64,000 nucleotides of DNA from Sweltsa coloradensis (taxonomy: Eukaryota; Arthropoda; Insecta; Plecoptera; Chloroperlidae). The notes beneath the pieces are model-generated. The model worked only from the letters and a program-made list of their open reading frames with translations, was not told where the DNA came from and did not search any database. Position 1 is the first letter of the stretch. Each line of letters begins with the position of its first letter. The position numbers and the translations under genes were made by a program. Location: contig JAMZAV010000974.1 of assembly GCA_024449915.1 (NCBI GenBank), positions 149,569 to 213,568 of the forward strand, written 5' to 3'. Shown in pieces: positions 25,840 to 39,942 of the stretch.

Positions 25840-26010
25840 TAGGGAAGTGGGGGGGAAACCCCATAGTAGAACCAGAAAAGGGTGGGGGGCGGAAAAGGGG
25901 GGGGTTCCCACTCGCAGTCTATCTTCGTGTTGTCAATGTAGTCGCCGTTGGGGGGTCATAAAGGGGGGATGGGGAGGGGTCCAAACGACGATCCCAGAGC
26001 TCGCCTCTGT
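25840..26010 (+). repeat. GC-rich repeat copy shared with 22.4 kb
   Basis: Second copy of the block at 22330-22530, with longer G runs. Similarity is strongest around GTGTTGTCAATGTAGTCGCC and CCCAGAGCTCGCC. Confidence 0.5.
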
Positions 26011-26759
26011 TTCAGGGGTTCCCCTAATTGCAGTGATGTTTGCGAGATAAAACTTTTAAGGACTTTGAAATAGTTTTTTTACTTCAGCTATCACCACTAA
26101 GCATCTAATTACGAATTGAAAAAATAGGGAAAAAAGCCCAACTACTATCTCAGAAAGAAGGGCCCCCAAAGAAGCAAAATTTTCCGTTTGGCAACCCCAA
26201 AAAGGAAAAATAAGCACATCTATAACGTAGGGCGGAAAAGGCTGCGCGAAAGGGGGGTGGGGGGAGGGGGGGCAATTTTGTTTCATAAGACCCCGGGTTT
26301 TAGTGCTATAGCAAATTAGGACTTTTTAATTCGTGATTTTACTTTTTAAACGATATTTTTAGGGTTTTAAAGTGGCAAAATTACAAAAATAATGTTTTTA
26401 GCAGGTTAAATTTTCCCCTATGAGCATAGATTCCGTACTAGTTTTCAAGGAGGGTCCCACCCCAAAACCCATTGTCAATTCCTAATGGATACGCTATGTT
26501 ACAGTTGGGGTAAAAACAACCGAAAATACAATCAAAAATTTTAGATTTTAAACGGTTTTGGTTTTTTTGCATAAAAAGCACAGAGCAGGGGTGCGACTTT
26601 ATTCCAGAACACCGTATGAGTACTCGTTATGGGGCCAAACCCGGGCCCCCCTCCCCACCAATAAAAACCCTACTTTTTGCATTTTGTAAATTTACATTGA
26701 ATATAATAAAAAATAAAATATTTATTTACAGTTTTACAAACTATGTTCACTGGGACCTT

Positions 26760-27320
26760 TTATGGCCCCCCGTTTCAATTCACTGACCCCAAAAAAAATT
26801 TACCCGGGGTGTTTTTTTTTTTTTTTTTTTTTTGTCTTTTTGTTTGCTCTCTTCCGGGGAAAAACGGCATACCCGATTTTGATGAAAATTTGACGGGACC
26901 TTCGAAATCTCAAAATTTTAGAGCGTTTTGTTTTGGGTAAAATCGAAGAAATTTTTTCTCATGAAATCTATTTTTACGTTTTTTTTCGATTTTTTTGTCG
27001 TATTTTCGTGCCTTTTGGGCCGATTCTGACCAAAAGGGTGGGGTACAACGTTCATATTTTCATGGACATAAGGTTATGGTGATGTATTGTTTTCTGAAAA
27101 AAAAAAATTTGAAAAATTTAAACCCCAGAATCCATAGAATAAAGGTTTTAATATGATTTTTTTGGGTTTTTAAAATAAAAATTAAAAAGTAACAATAAAA
27201 AACTTAAAACAATCACCAACAATGCTTCGAAAAAACCTTGCAAAGGAAAAATGGTACTACGCAAAAAAAAAAAATAAAAAAAGCTCTCCCTCAACGCGGC
27301 GGGACTTTGCGTTTTTCCAG
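26760..27320 (+). mobile_element. HINE-like transposon, copy with degraded sequence
   Basis: This matches the interior and 3' end of the copy at 37.2 kb (CACTGACCCC, T tract, CGGCATACCCGAT, ACCTTCGAAATCTC, CAACGCGGCGGGACTT). The terminal CTAG reads CCAG and many bases have been changed to match their neighbours, so homopolymers are lengthened. The match gives an internal standard for the error pattern of the surrounding block. Confidence 0.6.
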
Positions 27321-30300
27321 TTAATTCAAATGGCATTTAATTGAGACTATTTTTCGATCCGATTTTGAAGCATGAAAGAAAAATGCGTCGACTAAAATTT
27401 TCCCAAAATTTTTAATGGGCCTAAAGCCCACATTGTTTGTATAAAGTATTTCAGCAGTTTTTTAATTAATACGTTTTTTATTATGTGCAATGTTTATTTT
27501 TTGTGGTCCTTTTTTAGTAAAACGTTTTTTAACTTTTTAGGATAAAGTTAAAAAAATAAAAATCTTTTTTTTTTTTTGTTTGGTAGAGAGCAAGCAGACG
27601 AAAAAAAATAACTTTCGAATATTTTTTTCTAGCCAAAATGGGGTTTTTGGTAAGTCGCTGGGCCGTTAACGCTAATCCAAAAATAAAAGAACCGTTCGTA
27701 CATTGGTACAATCTTTTGGGTTTTTAATGCAAAAACCCCAAAGGTACAATAAAATGTTCGGGGAATTAGGGGGGGGAAAGACGAAATCATGGAGAAACAA
27801 AAAAAAAGTTCAAATTGGCATTACAATTTTCACCTGTAAAAATGTGTATCGTGCTAAGCAAGAATAGGGCGGGGTTTGGGGGGGGGGGGGTTTGGGGATT
27901 TTTACGGCCCCCCCCCCCCCCGCGGGTTGGGTTTTTTATTCGTCAAAAAGGGAAATAAAAAATTTACAGTCAACGTATATGTGCACTAAAAAAAATTAGA
28001 AACAAAGAAAACTATTTTTGTGTTTTTCTTATTTTCCCATGCTATTTTTATATTGTTTGTTGGGATAATTTTTTTTTTTTTTTTTTTAGGAAACTTGATG
28101 CAAATTTTTAGACCCTAAAGAGATAAATTTGGGGGCAAAATGATGACAAATTGAAACTGTGGGAAAGGGTGTATTTATTAGGGGGAGTATCGATTTTTTA
28201 AAAAATAGAAAAAGGGTTTTTACTGACAACAAAATAGAATGACTTTTGACTACAAATTAGTTTTTGACAATTAAAAAATGTGTTCTTTCAAAGGAATCGA
28301 TTTTTTGTTTTCAATTTTAAAATCCTCTAGAAAAATTTTAAAAACCCGGTTTTCGAAGGAAAAATACCAAGATTCGTTCGAAATATTGTGAATTAAAAAA
28401 GGATTAAAGATAATGAACTAACTTTAAGAGGAAAAATTTCCTTCGCGATTTGCGGGCTTTAGTACAACATAAAACAATGAAACCAATGCCGGGTGAAAAG
28501 CGGCCCCTGGGATTAAACATGATGACGTAATGTTGCACGGGTTTTGGGTGCACGGAGGGGGGGAACAGACACTCGCCTCCGTTTTAAAAAAATAAAAACA
28601 AAATATTTATTTTTATCAATTCTATAGAAAGATCATCTCTGACGATAAATTATTGGAAATAAAAAGGAAAATTTTTTTGTCAAAACAAATTCGTTATGAA
28701 ATCGACTTCCTTGCCCTTCATTTATTTTTTTAATGCTTAAAATTTTTTTTTCAAGGTCATTATTGGAAACAAAACCCCAAAGAGAAGATTCGACACTGGA
28801 GGGGAAAACGAAGAAGATGAGATGCCGTGACAAAAAGTTTTGGTTGTCCCCGAAAATCGCACCGGGCCAAAACGTTTTAGTCCGGTGAGGATGGTGGAGG
28901 AGCATTGGAGAAGTTACAAACTTTCCTTCCCCGATCCTTCCCTCCCCGGTCTTCAAGTAGTTACGCATGACGGAGCTACCACCGACCCTCAATAATTAAA
29001 AACACAAAGAAAGGGCAAAAATTTTTAAATTCAATCCTTGAATCCGCACGTTCCCGTCACTTATCAGCCTAAAAAGCGTAATTTTTATAGCCCCTTTTTT
29101 AAAAAATTAAAAAAGTGTTTTTGGAAACATACGACTAAGGCAATGCCATTTTTTTTGCTAGCCGTTCCCTTATACAAAATAACTTGAGATGAAATTTTAT
29201 TTCAAAATTTGAAATTTGCTTCCCCTTAACTTTTGAAAAATACAAATCAAAGGCGGGCAAATTTTTGTTATATAATACCCAGTGGTTGTTAGGCTTCAAA
29301 ATAATTTTCCTTCCACTTTTATTCATTTATAAAGAACGACAAAAATCGAAACAGGGTTCCCCAGTCCCCACGATATTTGTATGGCATATTTTATACAAAT
29401 TTTTTTTCATACGTACAAAAAAAGTCAAAAAAAAGGAGATTATTTTGGGGTAAAAAATAAAATTTGTTTCGTTTTATCAATAATCTTCCCCCCGGAGTTT
29501 ACATCACCTTTTTCAGGGATTTTTTGCTGTACACCCAAGCAAAAACCAGTCGAGCAAATCTCTATACAAAAATCGAGCACCGGGGCCGAATTCAATTTTG
29601 AATATGATAATGCCTTTTGTTCCGTCATTTGACAGTAATCCGATAATTGCCATGCGGTCAACATTTTATTGGATAATTTTATTTTGTTTTGTTTTTTTAT
29701 TTCTGCTTTTTCTCTTTGAAATAAAATCAATCGTTAGAGTATTTATTTTTATGTATTTTAAAATGTTATCTTTCTCATACGATTTTTGTTTTTGAACATG
29801 TTTTACGACAAAAAATTGACTTTTTACTTTTTTTTTTTTTTAAAAAACGACCATTTTTGCCCGTGTAATATGAAACCGATTAGATGCACCCGTACGTAAA
29901 CAGTGCTGGTTTTGATCCCAGTTGGGATTTTTTTAAATTTTAAAAAAATTTTTGCACTTTTAAGAAAAACAAAATTAAGCAATTAAAAATTTTTAGTTAT
30001 GTGTATTTTCTTGCAAATTTTGGTGCGTGAAATTTTTTTTCAAAAAAAGTTGAATACTTTTTGATTCCCTTTGAAAAAATCGTTAAATTGCTTATTGGGG
30101 AAGGTGAAGATAATGAATTGCATTAAAACCCTCATGTAATTTCAATCACAAAAAGCCCATTTTTTTGTCTTTTTAAATGCTAACGTTTTTTTTTACTCGT
30201 AAAAAGCTTTCGCGACATAAAAATTTAAAAAAAAAATTTTTTATTAAAAATCGGAGCTTTTTCAAATTTCGCAAAAATTTTTATAAATTTTATTTACGCA

Positions 30301-31199
30301 ATTTTTTTGTAAAAGTAGGCCTACTCGCAATAAGACGGGAATTAAAAATATGTATAGCTATTTGGTTTTGACGTTCATTGTCATGCAAGTTTTCATTCTT
30401 TTCGCTAAATGGCCGATGTTCCGGAAGATGGGAAATACAGGGTCATTACTCTCATTAAAACTATGCAATTGACGGATTTTATAAAAGTCTTGTTGAAATG
30501 GTCGTTACTCTCGTAGATAGAAACGATTTTTCTCGAATCAATGTGCGCCGATTGGACAATACACTACTGTCAAAAATACAAAAATGAGTTGCCCCCCCTT
30601 TTACGTGTTGTGCCCTTCAGTCTGTGTTATATTTTTAAAAAATTCCCAAAAAACATAGCCCTTTTTTTGGGGTTTCTATCATATTTTTTTGCATATTTTT
30701 AATGGTACTTAGTATTTGCCATACCCGCCCCCAACAAAATTTCAAGACTTTTAATATGGGCATTTGGGCCGCTTTTTAAAGATTTTCTTAGATTGACAAC
30801 CCCATACCTGCGAAGTATTTCAATGTACATAGTTTTCCCCTGAAAATTTAAATGCAATATTTTTTTTAAAATTTAGTTTTATTTATTTTTAGAGGAACAA
30901 AAAATCTTACTTTGGGTTTTAAAAGTTCAGTCCAATTCGTTTTTGTTTGTGATTTGGGAATGACCCCACTATTGTTTAAATTTTTTAATATCGTGAACCA
31001 TTGTCAGAGGGTATTTCATTAAAAAAATTTTACCCCCGATTTTAGCTCCTCTCTTTCCTTTTACTATTTGTGTGCCATTTATGTTTTCACATTCACAAAT
31101 ATGTCTTTGGTAATACGAGTGTTTTTAATTCCCTTTTAATTTTTTGTTCCCTAGTTATTTTTACTTGGCTTGGGAAAAAAAAACGCCGTTTAAACCGCG

Positions 31200-31800
31200 G
31201 TGCGCAATTAAAGTCATGTGCATTAATTTTAATACAAAATTTTTGGGTGGACTTAAAGGATAATTTCCCCGAAAAATTTTGCACATGAGGTGCTTAGAAT
31301 AATGCACATCTGAAAAATTTAAATGTTAAAGTACATTAATTTCAATACAACTTATGTCTGAGACTTTTTGGGGCAAATTTTAATAAAATTACGCACATAA
31401 AGTGCATTGATTAAAGCCAGTATTAAAAGTTTAAATTAATGTGCATTAATTTTAAAACAACATATGTGCATGGGAACTTTTTGGCAATTCCCATGAAATT
31501 TCGCACAGAGGGGCTTAGAAAATGCACAGTTTGAAAAAATTTTAAAGGTTTTGGCATTTAATTTTTTAAAAAAATATATGCATGAGACTTTATGGACAAT
31601 TCCATGAAAAAAACTGCACATGAGGGGCATTAGATATAAAACACAGTATTTTAAAAGTTTAAAATGTTTGGCATTAATTTTATACACATAGGCATAAATT
31701 TATAGACAATGCCCTTAAAATTAGCCACGAGGTGCAGAATTTTAAAGCACTTAAAAAGACCTTTTAAAATAATGGCTTTATTTTAACCAAAAAAGGGGCT
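31200..31800 (+). repeat. About 112-bp AT-rich satellite, five units
   Basis: TGCATTAATTTTAATACAA-like starts lie near 31219, 31332, 31441, 31553 and 31670. Each is followed by a GCATGAGACTTTTTGG-like and a GCACATGAGG.GC-like block. Units are diverged and some differences are probably sequence errors. Confidence 0.75.
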
Positions 31801-31929
31801 TTTAAAAAAAAGGCATAATGTGTGATTTTTTTTTAAGCACAAAGTGCGTGCAGCTGCGCACGCACATTTTGCATTAAAAAAAAAACAAAAAATTTTTGAC
31901 AGTGTACTTGGAAAAATAATGAGTTTAAA

Positions 31930-32345
31930 ATTTTCAATCCCACTACTTTAAAAAACTATGCTTGCATCCTACTTCTGAACTACTTCACGTTTTAAGCCCA
32001 AAATATCTCCCCACAGTAGGGCCCCCAGCGAACTAAAGGAGGAAAACCAAAATACCAACCCACACTACGGCCAAAACCAACCATCACATGGAACTAGATG
32101 AGGTAAATTCCTATCCCAATTCCCACTACTTCCAAACCATTCTTCATCCTTACTTCTGACACATACTTCACAGTTGTAAGCCAAGTATGCTCCTATCACA
32201 GTAGACCCACAGGGCTACCATCTACTTGGAACTAGATGAGATAAATTTTCTATCCTACTTCTTCCAAACCCTTGCAACATACTTAATCCTAACACATACA
32301 TACCTCACAGTTCCAAGCCAAGTATGCTATTAAAACACTGGAAGA
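31930..32345 (+). repeat. 135-bp repeat, about three copies (right block)
   Basis: Units carry CTTCTGACACATACTTCACA, AAGCCAAGTATGCT, CAGTAGACCCACAGGGC and GGAACTAGATGAG. Clear unit starts are 32157 and 32290; the first, about 31976, is blurred by poor sequence. It matches the block at 21.3 kb. Confidence 0.75.
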
Positions 32346-33024
32346 AAGCCCAGGTAAAAGGGATTCCCTCGTAGCATTATCTATCATCTACACCTACTCA
32401 AACAATTACTTACAAAGTCGAATACTGGGAGTATGACATCAAGCTAGAGGCCACGAGTACATAAACTACAATAATCCCTTATATTATAATAAACGTAAAA
32501 ATGGCATAATTTAAACAGTAGCATTAAAAAAGAATGAATGCATATGTATGTTAATAAATTATTATTAATTATATTAATAATAATACATCAAATAAAATAC
32601 CCCTTAACTCATTACTCAAACAAGGGATCACCTTATCCATTCAAGCAATAATTATAAGGCATTTACCCTTTAGTTGTAGCCAGTACTATTAGCCTTAGAA
32701 AGTACAATTCTACCCAAGCTATAGGTAACACACTGACCAGTCATATCACGGAAACATTATTAAAATTGAACATATTAGTTACCTAAATGTGACATAAAAT
32801 AGGCTTATGAACTGGTAATATTTCGAAACATACATAACTTTGTGCTAATGGTGTGCACCATAACAAACGAATGTCTTGCGGTTATAATAAAATAATTTGC
32901 TAACAAAATCAAGTCGAATGATTTTTCTCTATATATATATATTTATCTCACCCACAAGCTTATTTAACACTATAATTTCAAAGTCCACATTTTATCCCTA
33001 AATTTTAAGCCAGGAACCTAGTAA

Positions 33025-33166
<142 letters not shown>

Positions 33167-34217
33167 TTACGCACTTTCAGTCCTACTATTTCCAGGGGTA
33201 TTCCTATGCCATTTCAAACTATTGCTTTCAGGAATACATCTCCCTTCAATGTCTTACATTCAGTTCAAACCATGTTTAAAGAGGCCTAAGTATCCCACTT
33301 CCAAGTAAACCCTATACCGTATACATTCAAACCAAAGCACACCACGCCCACCATTAGAATTAAGAGACATATAATCCTCCGCTTTCCTCCCATAATCGGG
33401 CGCAAACGTGTTACGTCATATCTTGGCATAATATGAAAGATTAATCCCCACAACCTAGTACAACGCTTAGTAAGTAATGTACATCAGCTGCAAAGCTGTC
33501 CCACACATTAAACCTTTAAAGCTGCACCCTGCTAGTTAAGTGATTCATTAAGTTACACGGTTGCATTTAAAATATTACTATATTATAATATTTACGTCAA
33601 AATATTAGACAAAATAGAGTGGCAATTGAGAACACATAAATTTTCATTAAATAAATACACATTTATTTAAGATAGGCCTATAGAAAACAAGTATTAATCA
33701 TATTTAACAATAATTTATAATATTTTATTCACACTTATTGTAAGGTGCTATAGTATAAAAACCTACATAATGCGATAAACGCTGTACAAATGAGATATGT
33801 TCCAGGATCCTGGTACCTGTAAAATGTGACACTACCTAATAGTCACAATATCAACAAGGGGATACAAGGTCTACCGGCTACCAACAACACATGTGGGCAT
33901 TACATATCGCTACTATGCATAAGTGAGGCAATGAAGTAAAAACTTACCAAAACGCAAATCCAAACATTCTATATGAATAATTCAAGTGACTGTAGAGCTA
34001 TTGCTACTCGTTGGCCAGGACAAGACTAGTATTATGTATTTATAAATTCATATATTATAGGACGTTGAGAAACGTTACGTGCGCGAAGCCTACACTGGCA
34101 ATCAGGCTGTGACTAATATATCTCCCTATTCTTACTGGGTGTGTCACTTTTTGCAGCCCCTTAAGACAAATCCTCCATTTGCAATCCATTAACGCATCCA
34201 TTAGTGAAACAAACTAT

Positions 34218-35060
34218 GACCGACCAAAACACAAACACGTGAATATGCGGGGAGAACACTGTTTTATTCAGTGTTCAGTTTGAATCTCACATTTCACAAT
34301 GACGCGCTCACTGACACACAGGGATAATGCTGCAATGCACGAAATACTGGTGTACTTTATCCTCGTCATATTCATAACATATTAGCAAACCTACGGAGTA
34401 CGTTATTGTTGACAAGAAAACGCATTAGGAAATTTGGATAGCGGTCGGTTCTTGACAACGTCATATGCAAATATTGTGAAATTAGATCTGATTATGAAAA
34501 CCTATAATTTACACTAAGAATCAACTCGTCCTAACTGGGCATGTAGCACTGTCTATAGCAATACATAAGACGCAAGAGGAAAGACTACTGCCAATATTAG
34601 AATAGGCCTTGATTATAGTTTATTCCCACTGGCTAAGTCTTAGCCCCTTGGACAATCCCAGCAAACCATTATAGATATTTTAAACACACTTGAATAAACC
34701 ACCAAAACACTGAATATGCGGGGAGAACACTGTTTGATTCAGTCCGCTTCAGTTAGATTCTCACATTGTCACATAGACGCTCATAACACAGGGATAATGC
34801 TCAATGCACGATTACCTTCTTGTTATTAATCATCTACCTATTTACCAAATTAACAAACCTACGGAGTACGTTATTGTTGACAAGATAAGCATTAAAAATT
34901 TGGTAGACGTCGGTTCTGTGAAAGTCATATGCAATATTGTGAAATTAGATCTATTATGAAAACATTTATTTACCTTAATGTCACTCGTTCCTAATGGCAT
35001 TTGTTACTGTCTATTAGCATAATAAGTGTAAGATAAATGACTTTGCCAAATTAATTGTAA
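34218..35060 (+). repeat. Imperfect direct duplication of about 470 bp
   Basis: Segment 34218-34620 recurs at 34690-35060. Shared anchors are GAATATGCGGGGAGAACACT (34241 and 34712), ACCTACGGAGTACGTTATTG (from about 34389 and 34857), and GTGAAATTAGATCT. The second copy is shorter, mostly through scattered single-base losses. Confidence 0.85.
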
Positions 35061-36359
35061 GTTTTAATTACTATTTATAGTTGTATTTCCAGTAATGCGA
35101 CTGAAATCGTATGTCTGGTCATTCCAGGAAAAAAAAAATATTAATATATTTTGAACAATACATTTAATGAAATACTTATTAATTACATTTCTGCTGTAAT
35201 TATTTTTTAGGCTGGACGAAAACAGAGGGCGTTAACACAGTATTCATGAAGAAGCCTAAACACTTTCTTAATTCCGCTTACCTACTAAAATACGCGCTGT
35301 GAGTGATCAATCCTCTTGTTGAAAACGCGGGGGTAGAAATATTTCTCTGTCACATGTCCTGGTCTAACCAATGGGCTATTTGCGTAAAGTGGTACAGGAT
35401 TTGTATTGCCATAACCTCACTGCGAATGAAACTAATCTGATCTTACTTTATTACGAAGAATGGTTAAAATGTTATAAGATGGATATAAGTAATTTGAAAA
35501 AACAAACAAAAATGGTTTGCTTGATTTGCTTGTCAGGTATACTTACTTACTTTAAACATTACGTATGTTTTATGAAGATTCTTGAATAATTTCTTTAAAA
35601 GTATTAGATATAATATATGTTCAAAAATTGTACATTTTTAGCAGTGCCGCAATGATGGAAAACTAAATATGAGAGATACAAGTTACACAAAACGCACCAT
35701 CCTGATAGCTAATATTTCGCAACACAAATGAGAATTTATCGAGACCGACTGGTTGCTGCCACCATAACCACCGCCTAAAATATGTAAAAGATAACTTCTG
35801 AAAGAGAAGTCGTTTCTCGTAAGCCAATGTCCAACTAAATAAGCATTTGAAATATGGCATCGAGCTATTCTAGTAGGAGGGCGTTGTTGCAGTTATTACT
35901 CATTATGCTTAAATTTATATTATTAAATTTATGTGCTTTATGATTTCGTATATACTTGAGATTAAAACAGGAAATCGAAGTCGTACAGATTAATTACCGT
36001 TATTTCGTTTTTACTTATATTATTCGCCAAAATGTCGTAAATTTTAAACATGAGCTTAAACAACTCTTGGCATGCTTCCAATATTATGCACATGACAATT
36101 AAGTACGCACATTTCCGAGTAAAATACATCTAGGATTAGGAAAGAATATTATTGTAATGAATATGACATGAACCTAAACAACCAAAAGGTATAATATATT
36201 AAATTCGCACGCAATGATTGTTCATTTCAAATCATCTACTGCCCTGCCATCATAACGAGAACGACGTAATGGAAAGCGAAATTCCCTCTGTATTTATAAT
36301 ATTTGTGAGCACTATGTCTACTACATATTGTTATATCTATGAGTTTCCGCTTCATAATA

Positions 36360-36518
36360 TTAAGTGTATTATTTTTTACAGCGCGCACACAAGAGGTTTT
36401 CTCTTACGCAGGCTTTATATTACGTTATCTCATCGCAGTAATGCTCATAATGCAAAACCTTGTATTGTTTCCTGTATTGTATGCATATAGGAATAAAATG
36501 AAATTGAAATTGAATTGA
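36360..36518 (+). mobile_element. Possible 3' end of a non-LTR retrotransposon
   Basis: The sequence ends GGAATAAAATGAAATTGAAA followed by TTGAATTG, a tail type common in CR1/L2-like elements. The upstream sequence has no reverse transcriptase coding I can recognise. Moderate to low certainty. Confidence 0.35.
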
Positions 36519-37214
36519 CCGCTATCAAGCACGTCAGTCTTGTAACGCGCGTCGAGTCTGCGGTGCGGGACGTGGGATCGCCACCCTAATAACGCTCCGC
36601 GGTGTTTGATACAGTAACTATAGTTAGGATGCGTCATTCTTGGCATAGAACTTGTAAAACTCTCAACTAAGTTACCAAGCCCCCGGCGTGGCAACGTTCT
36701 TGCCAAAAGTATGTCTAATAAACGCCACCAAAATATTATAATACATTCATTCAAGTAACTTGTACCGAATCAAACAAAAAGAGTTAATTAACAGGAAATA
36801 CATTTTCAGAAATAATATTGAATTTACAACTAAATTAATTGATCGCAAATTTGTAAGACGACCAACTCGTAGCCACCGACTGGTTCACACGTCGTTCAAA
36901 CACGTCAAGTGAAGTTCTCGTATCTAGACACAGAGTCCAGAGACACAGAGTAAGAAAAGGGAATCTCTTTCAATGCAGCTATTATGTAACCAAGTAAATT
37001 GACAATAAATAAAAACGTTTTTGTAAAATGTTTTATAATTTGCATATTTAATGTTTGATTGAACGCTGATAGATTCAAATATACAAAGTTCATCTTGGTA
37101 AGTTCACTCAATTTCGCAAACCGCCTACACTTGCACCATTTTAAAATGCATTATGCATTAAAGTTACTTTCTTAGCGTGAATGTAGACCTAATGTTACGC
37201 AAATTGACATACAA

Positions 37215-37936
37215 CTAGGAAACGCTAAAGTCCCGCCGCGTTGATGGATGAGCTTTTTAAAAATTTTAGTTTGCATGGGATGCTTTTGCAAGTTCTTTGT
37301 TTTGCTGCCTACGCATTGTAGCTGAAAGTTTCTTTTGTTACTGTCAATTGGTATTATTTACCGTAAAATTCTATAGATTCTGGCTAACGATTTAAACTTT
37401 TTCTTTTAAAAGGTACTACATCACCATATCCTTCTAATGTCCATGTATAATATGAAAGTTGTAGCCCCACCAGATTGGTCAGAATTGGCCCAAATGGCAC
37501 GAAAATATCGCACAAAAAATCAAAAAACTTATATTAAAAGCTTTATTTCTATGGATTCTGGCTAACTTTTTCAACTTTTTCTTTCAAAAGGTACTACATC
37601 ACCATAACCTTAATGTCCATGTATAATATGAACGTTGTAGCCCCACCCGTTTGGTCAGAATTGGCCCAAATGTCACGAAAATATCGCACCAAAAATCGAA
37701 AAAAATCGTAAAAGTACAATATTCATGAGAAATATTTCTTCGATTGTACCCAAAAACAATACACCTCTAAGTTCAGAGATTTCGAAGGTCCTGTCAAATT
37801 TTCATCAAGATCGGATATGCCGTTTGCCTGGTAGAGAGTTAACAAACAGAAAAAAAAAAAAAAAAAAAAAAAAAAACACCCGAGATAAATTTTTTGGGGG
37901 TCAGTGAAATTGAAGTCTTCGCTTCGCTCATCCAAT
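37215..37936 (-). mobile_element. HINE-like non-autonomous transposon, copy 3 (diverged subfamily)
   Basis: Read on the minus strand it starts ATTGGATGAGCGAAGCGAAG and ends GCTCATCCATCAACGCGG, then a GCGTT-containing stem and TCCTAG followed by T. The ends match the other copies but the interior differs, with CACTGACCCCCAAAAAA, a T tract, and two tandem copies of a module containing GGTACTACATCACCATA and GGCCCAAAT. This shows two subfamilies sharing the same termini. Confidence 0.72.
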
Positions 37937-39942
37937 AAGCAAAGTGGTAATTTTAGGTATTTGAAAAAAAAAAACGATTAGAAACCATTAAAACCTGCCC
38001 AGTAAATTAACCTAACATACAAATGAGAATTCCCCATACAGGGCATATGACGAATCGTAAGACCTCGTGATAGACGGGTAAGACTGTAATAATAAGTAAC
38101 ACCTTAATCAAGTGGATACGTTTTCACTGAAAAGAGACCAGTTGCATCCAAGTTAGATTTTATAGATTCTACACTCGTCCGATGAAATAGTCTCAAACGA
38201 CGTTTAGAAATAACCTCATTCTGCAGTGAAAAATAGAACGAATATTATAACACACCACGCCTCGATGGCTGACTGCCTAAATTTCCAACTTTAAAAATCA
38301 AGCGCAATCTACGCTCAATAACGAAAACCCTATGATGTTATTATGATGTGTTAGCCTGTTAGGTAATGATTCTTGAATGTCATTTGTACAGCAAAGATTA
38401 GTCTGAACTGCTTGACGTTCATAGCTAGCTGTATTTTTAAAGGAGGTAGAGCTAATATGTCAATTTGAAGCCTATCTATTTTCGAAACTAACACCTTATA
38501 TTTACGACGTAAGACGTACAAAGTGATTAACAGCATGCTAGATTTGTGTTGAACTGGCGTAAGACCGTGTGGAGAAGTTTTTTAGCTTTAAAAGTGTACA
38601 TTAAATTAATGACCGACTCTTGTATCAACTTACATAATTTGACGTTGCCACGACATTTTACGCATCTAAATGACATGTTTAAAGAAGAATGTCAGCGAAG
38701 GTGTCAGTCAAAATAAAAAATATTAAATTTGAACCTAACAGGCTAAACGAGCTGGAATTGTGCGTGTGAGAGAGAACACGAGTTGGCAGCATTTTGAAAG
38801 TTGAAAATACTGTGTCGCTCTGCACTTCATCTTAACTGGGTTGCAGACGGTATGGGTGCCTTATTAATCGCCGATAATAACCATATTCAATGGTAATCGA
38901 GTGGGCATATTGCATATTCACGTAAAATTGTCATCCACCAAGACAGTGATAAAATCTTTCCTCTAGTTGGCAATGCATGGCACGTGACTAGATGGACAAT
39001 GAAACTATTTATTCTCAGCCAACGTCTCGATTCACATGTCGGACCCTACAACTTGTCGGTATTCGATGCACCCAGCCAGTCAATCCTCAGCCAGTACCAC
39101 CATGAGTATTGGTGTGGTGGTACCACTGACTTGCAGAGATATAACAGTTTTCTGCAAAGAGAGAGAGAGAGAAACGTTCCAGCTCCAGCTAGGTTTCGCG
39201 AGAAGACAAGTTTTATAGTATTTAATTCAGCCTTGAGAACGGTTAGACATTAACGACGGACAAGGTTAAAACAATTTCAGCTTTCAACGTAAATTTGATT
39301 CTATGTAACAAAGCGGCTTCCACCACTTAAAGAGGAGCGTCTCAGTATTTAGCACATTGTCAGCATATTATCTCTGTGTTGTTTTAACGATTTATGGGGA
39401 ACGAGGGACGGAAACATCAATACAAGTTCATTTGTCAGCTATATTTCATGGTTGAGAATTACGCCGACGGTTAACTTCCAGTTCAAATTAACACTATCGT
39501 TCAACTGTCACCTCAGAATTTTACCGTGATCGTGCTCGATACAAGTTACAGACCAGTATTCTCACGGTTATTGTCGCGAGGCACGCATGCCAGTGGGTCT
39601 TTTTCACACATATCTGTTTATACTCTAGTTTTCAAAATAAATGCTACCTATAAACAACATGGGATCAGCGCGAAATTGGTAAAGGTTGCGCATCAACTAG
39701 CAGATTCACCTCGGACCCCTACTCAAATTAATTAACGTTATTTATGAGGTTACATTAAAAGGTGGAATTGTCTGACTTGACACCTATTGCGGCACGCTAA
39801 AGCCTCACGCAGCTAAACGCTAGCTCACAATACCTCTCAAATGCCTCCTATAAATAGATTAATAAACACCATGCATGCGCAAGATTGGGCGTCACCCTGA
39901 TTAGTATTGACGAGACGAAGACGAAGACATGACAAGACTTAC

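Larger units (their letters stand above)
22500..32000. other. Segment with homopolymer-biased, probably erroneous sequence
   Basis: Runs of A, T, G and C of 5-14 bases are dense here and rare outside. Where a repeat can be compared (HINE copy at 26.8 kb against 37.2 kb), substitutions mostly turn a base into its neighbour, for example TCTACCAGGC becoming TCTTCCGGGG. Coding features inside cannot be judged, and the many 60-120 codon open frames are not supported. Confidence 0.65.

Noticed and set aside
22252..29800. Many 60-120 codon open frames
   Set aside because: They fall in the homopolymer-biased segment, show no domain, and are rich in Lys/Phe/Gly from base runs.
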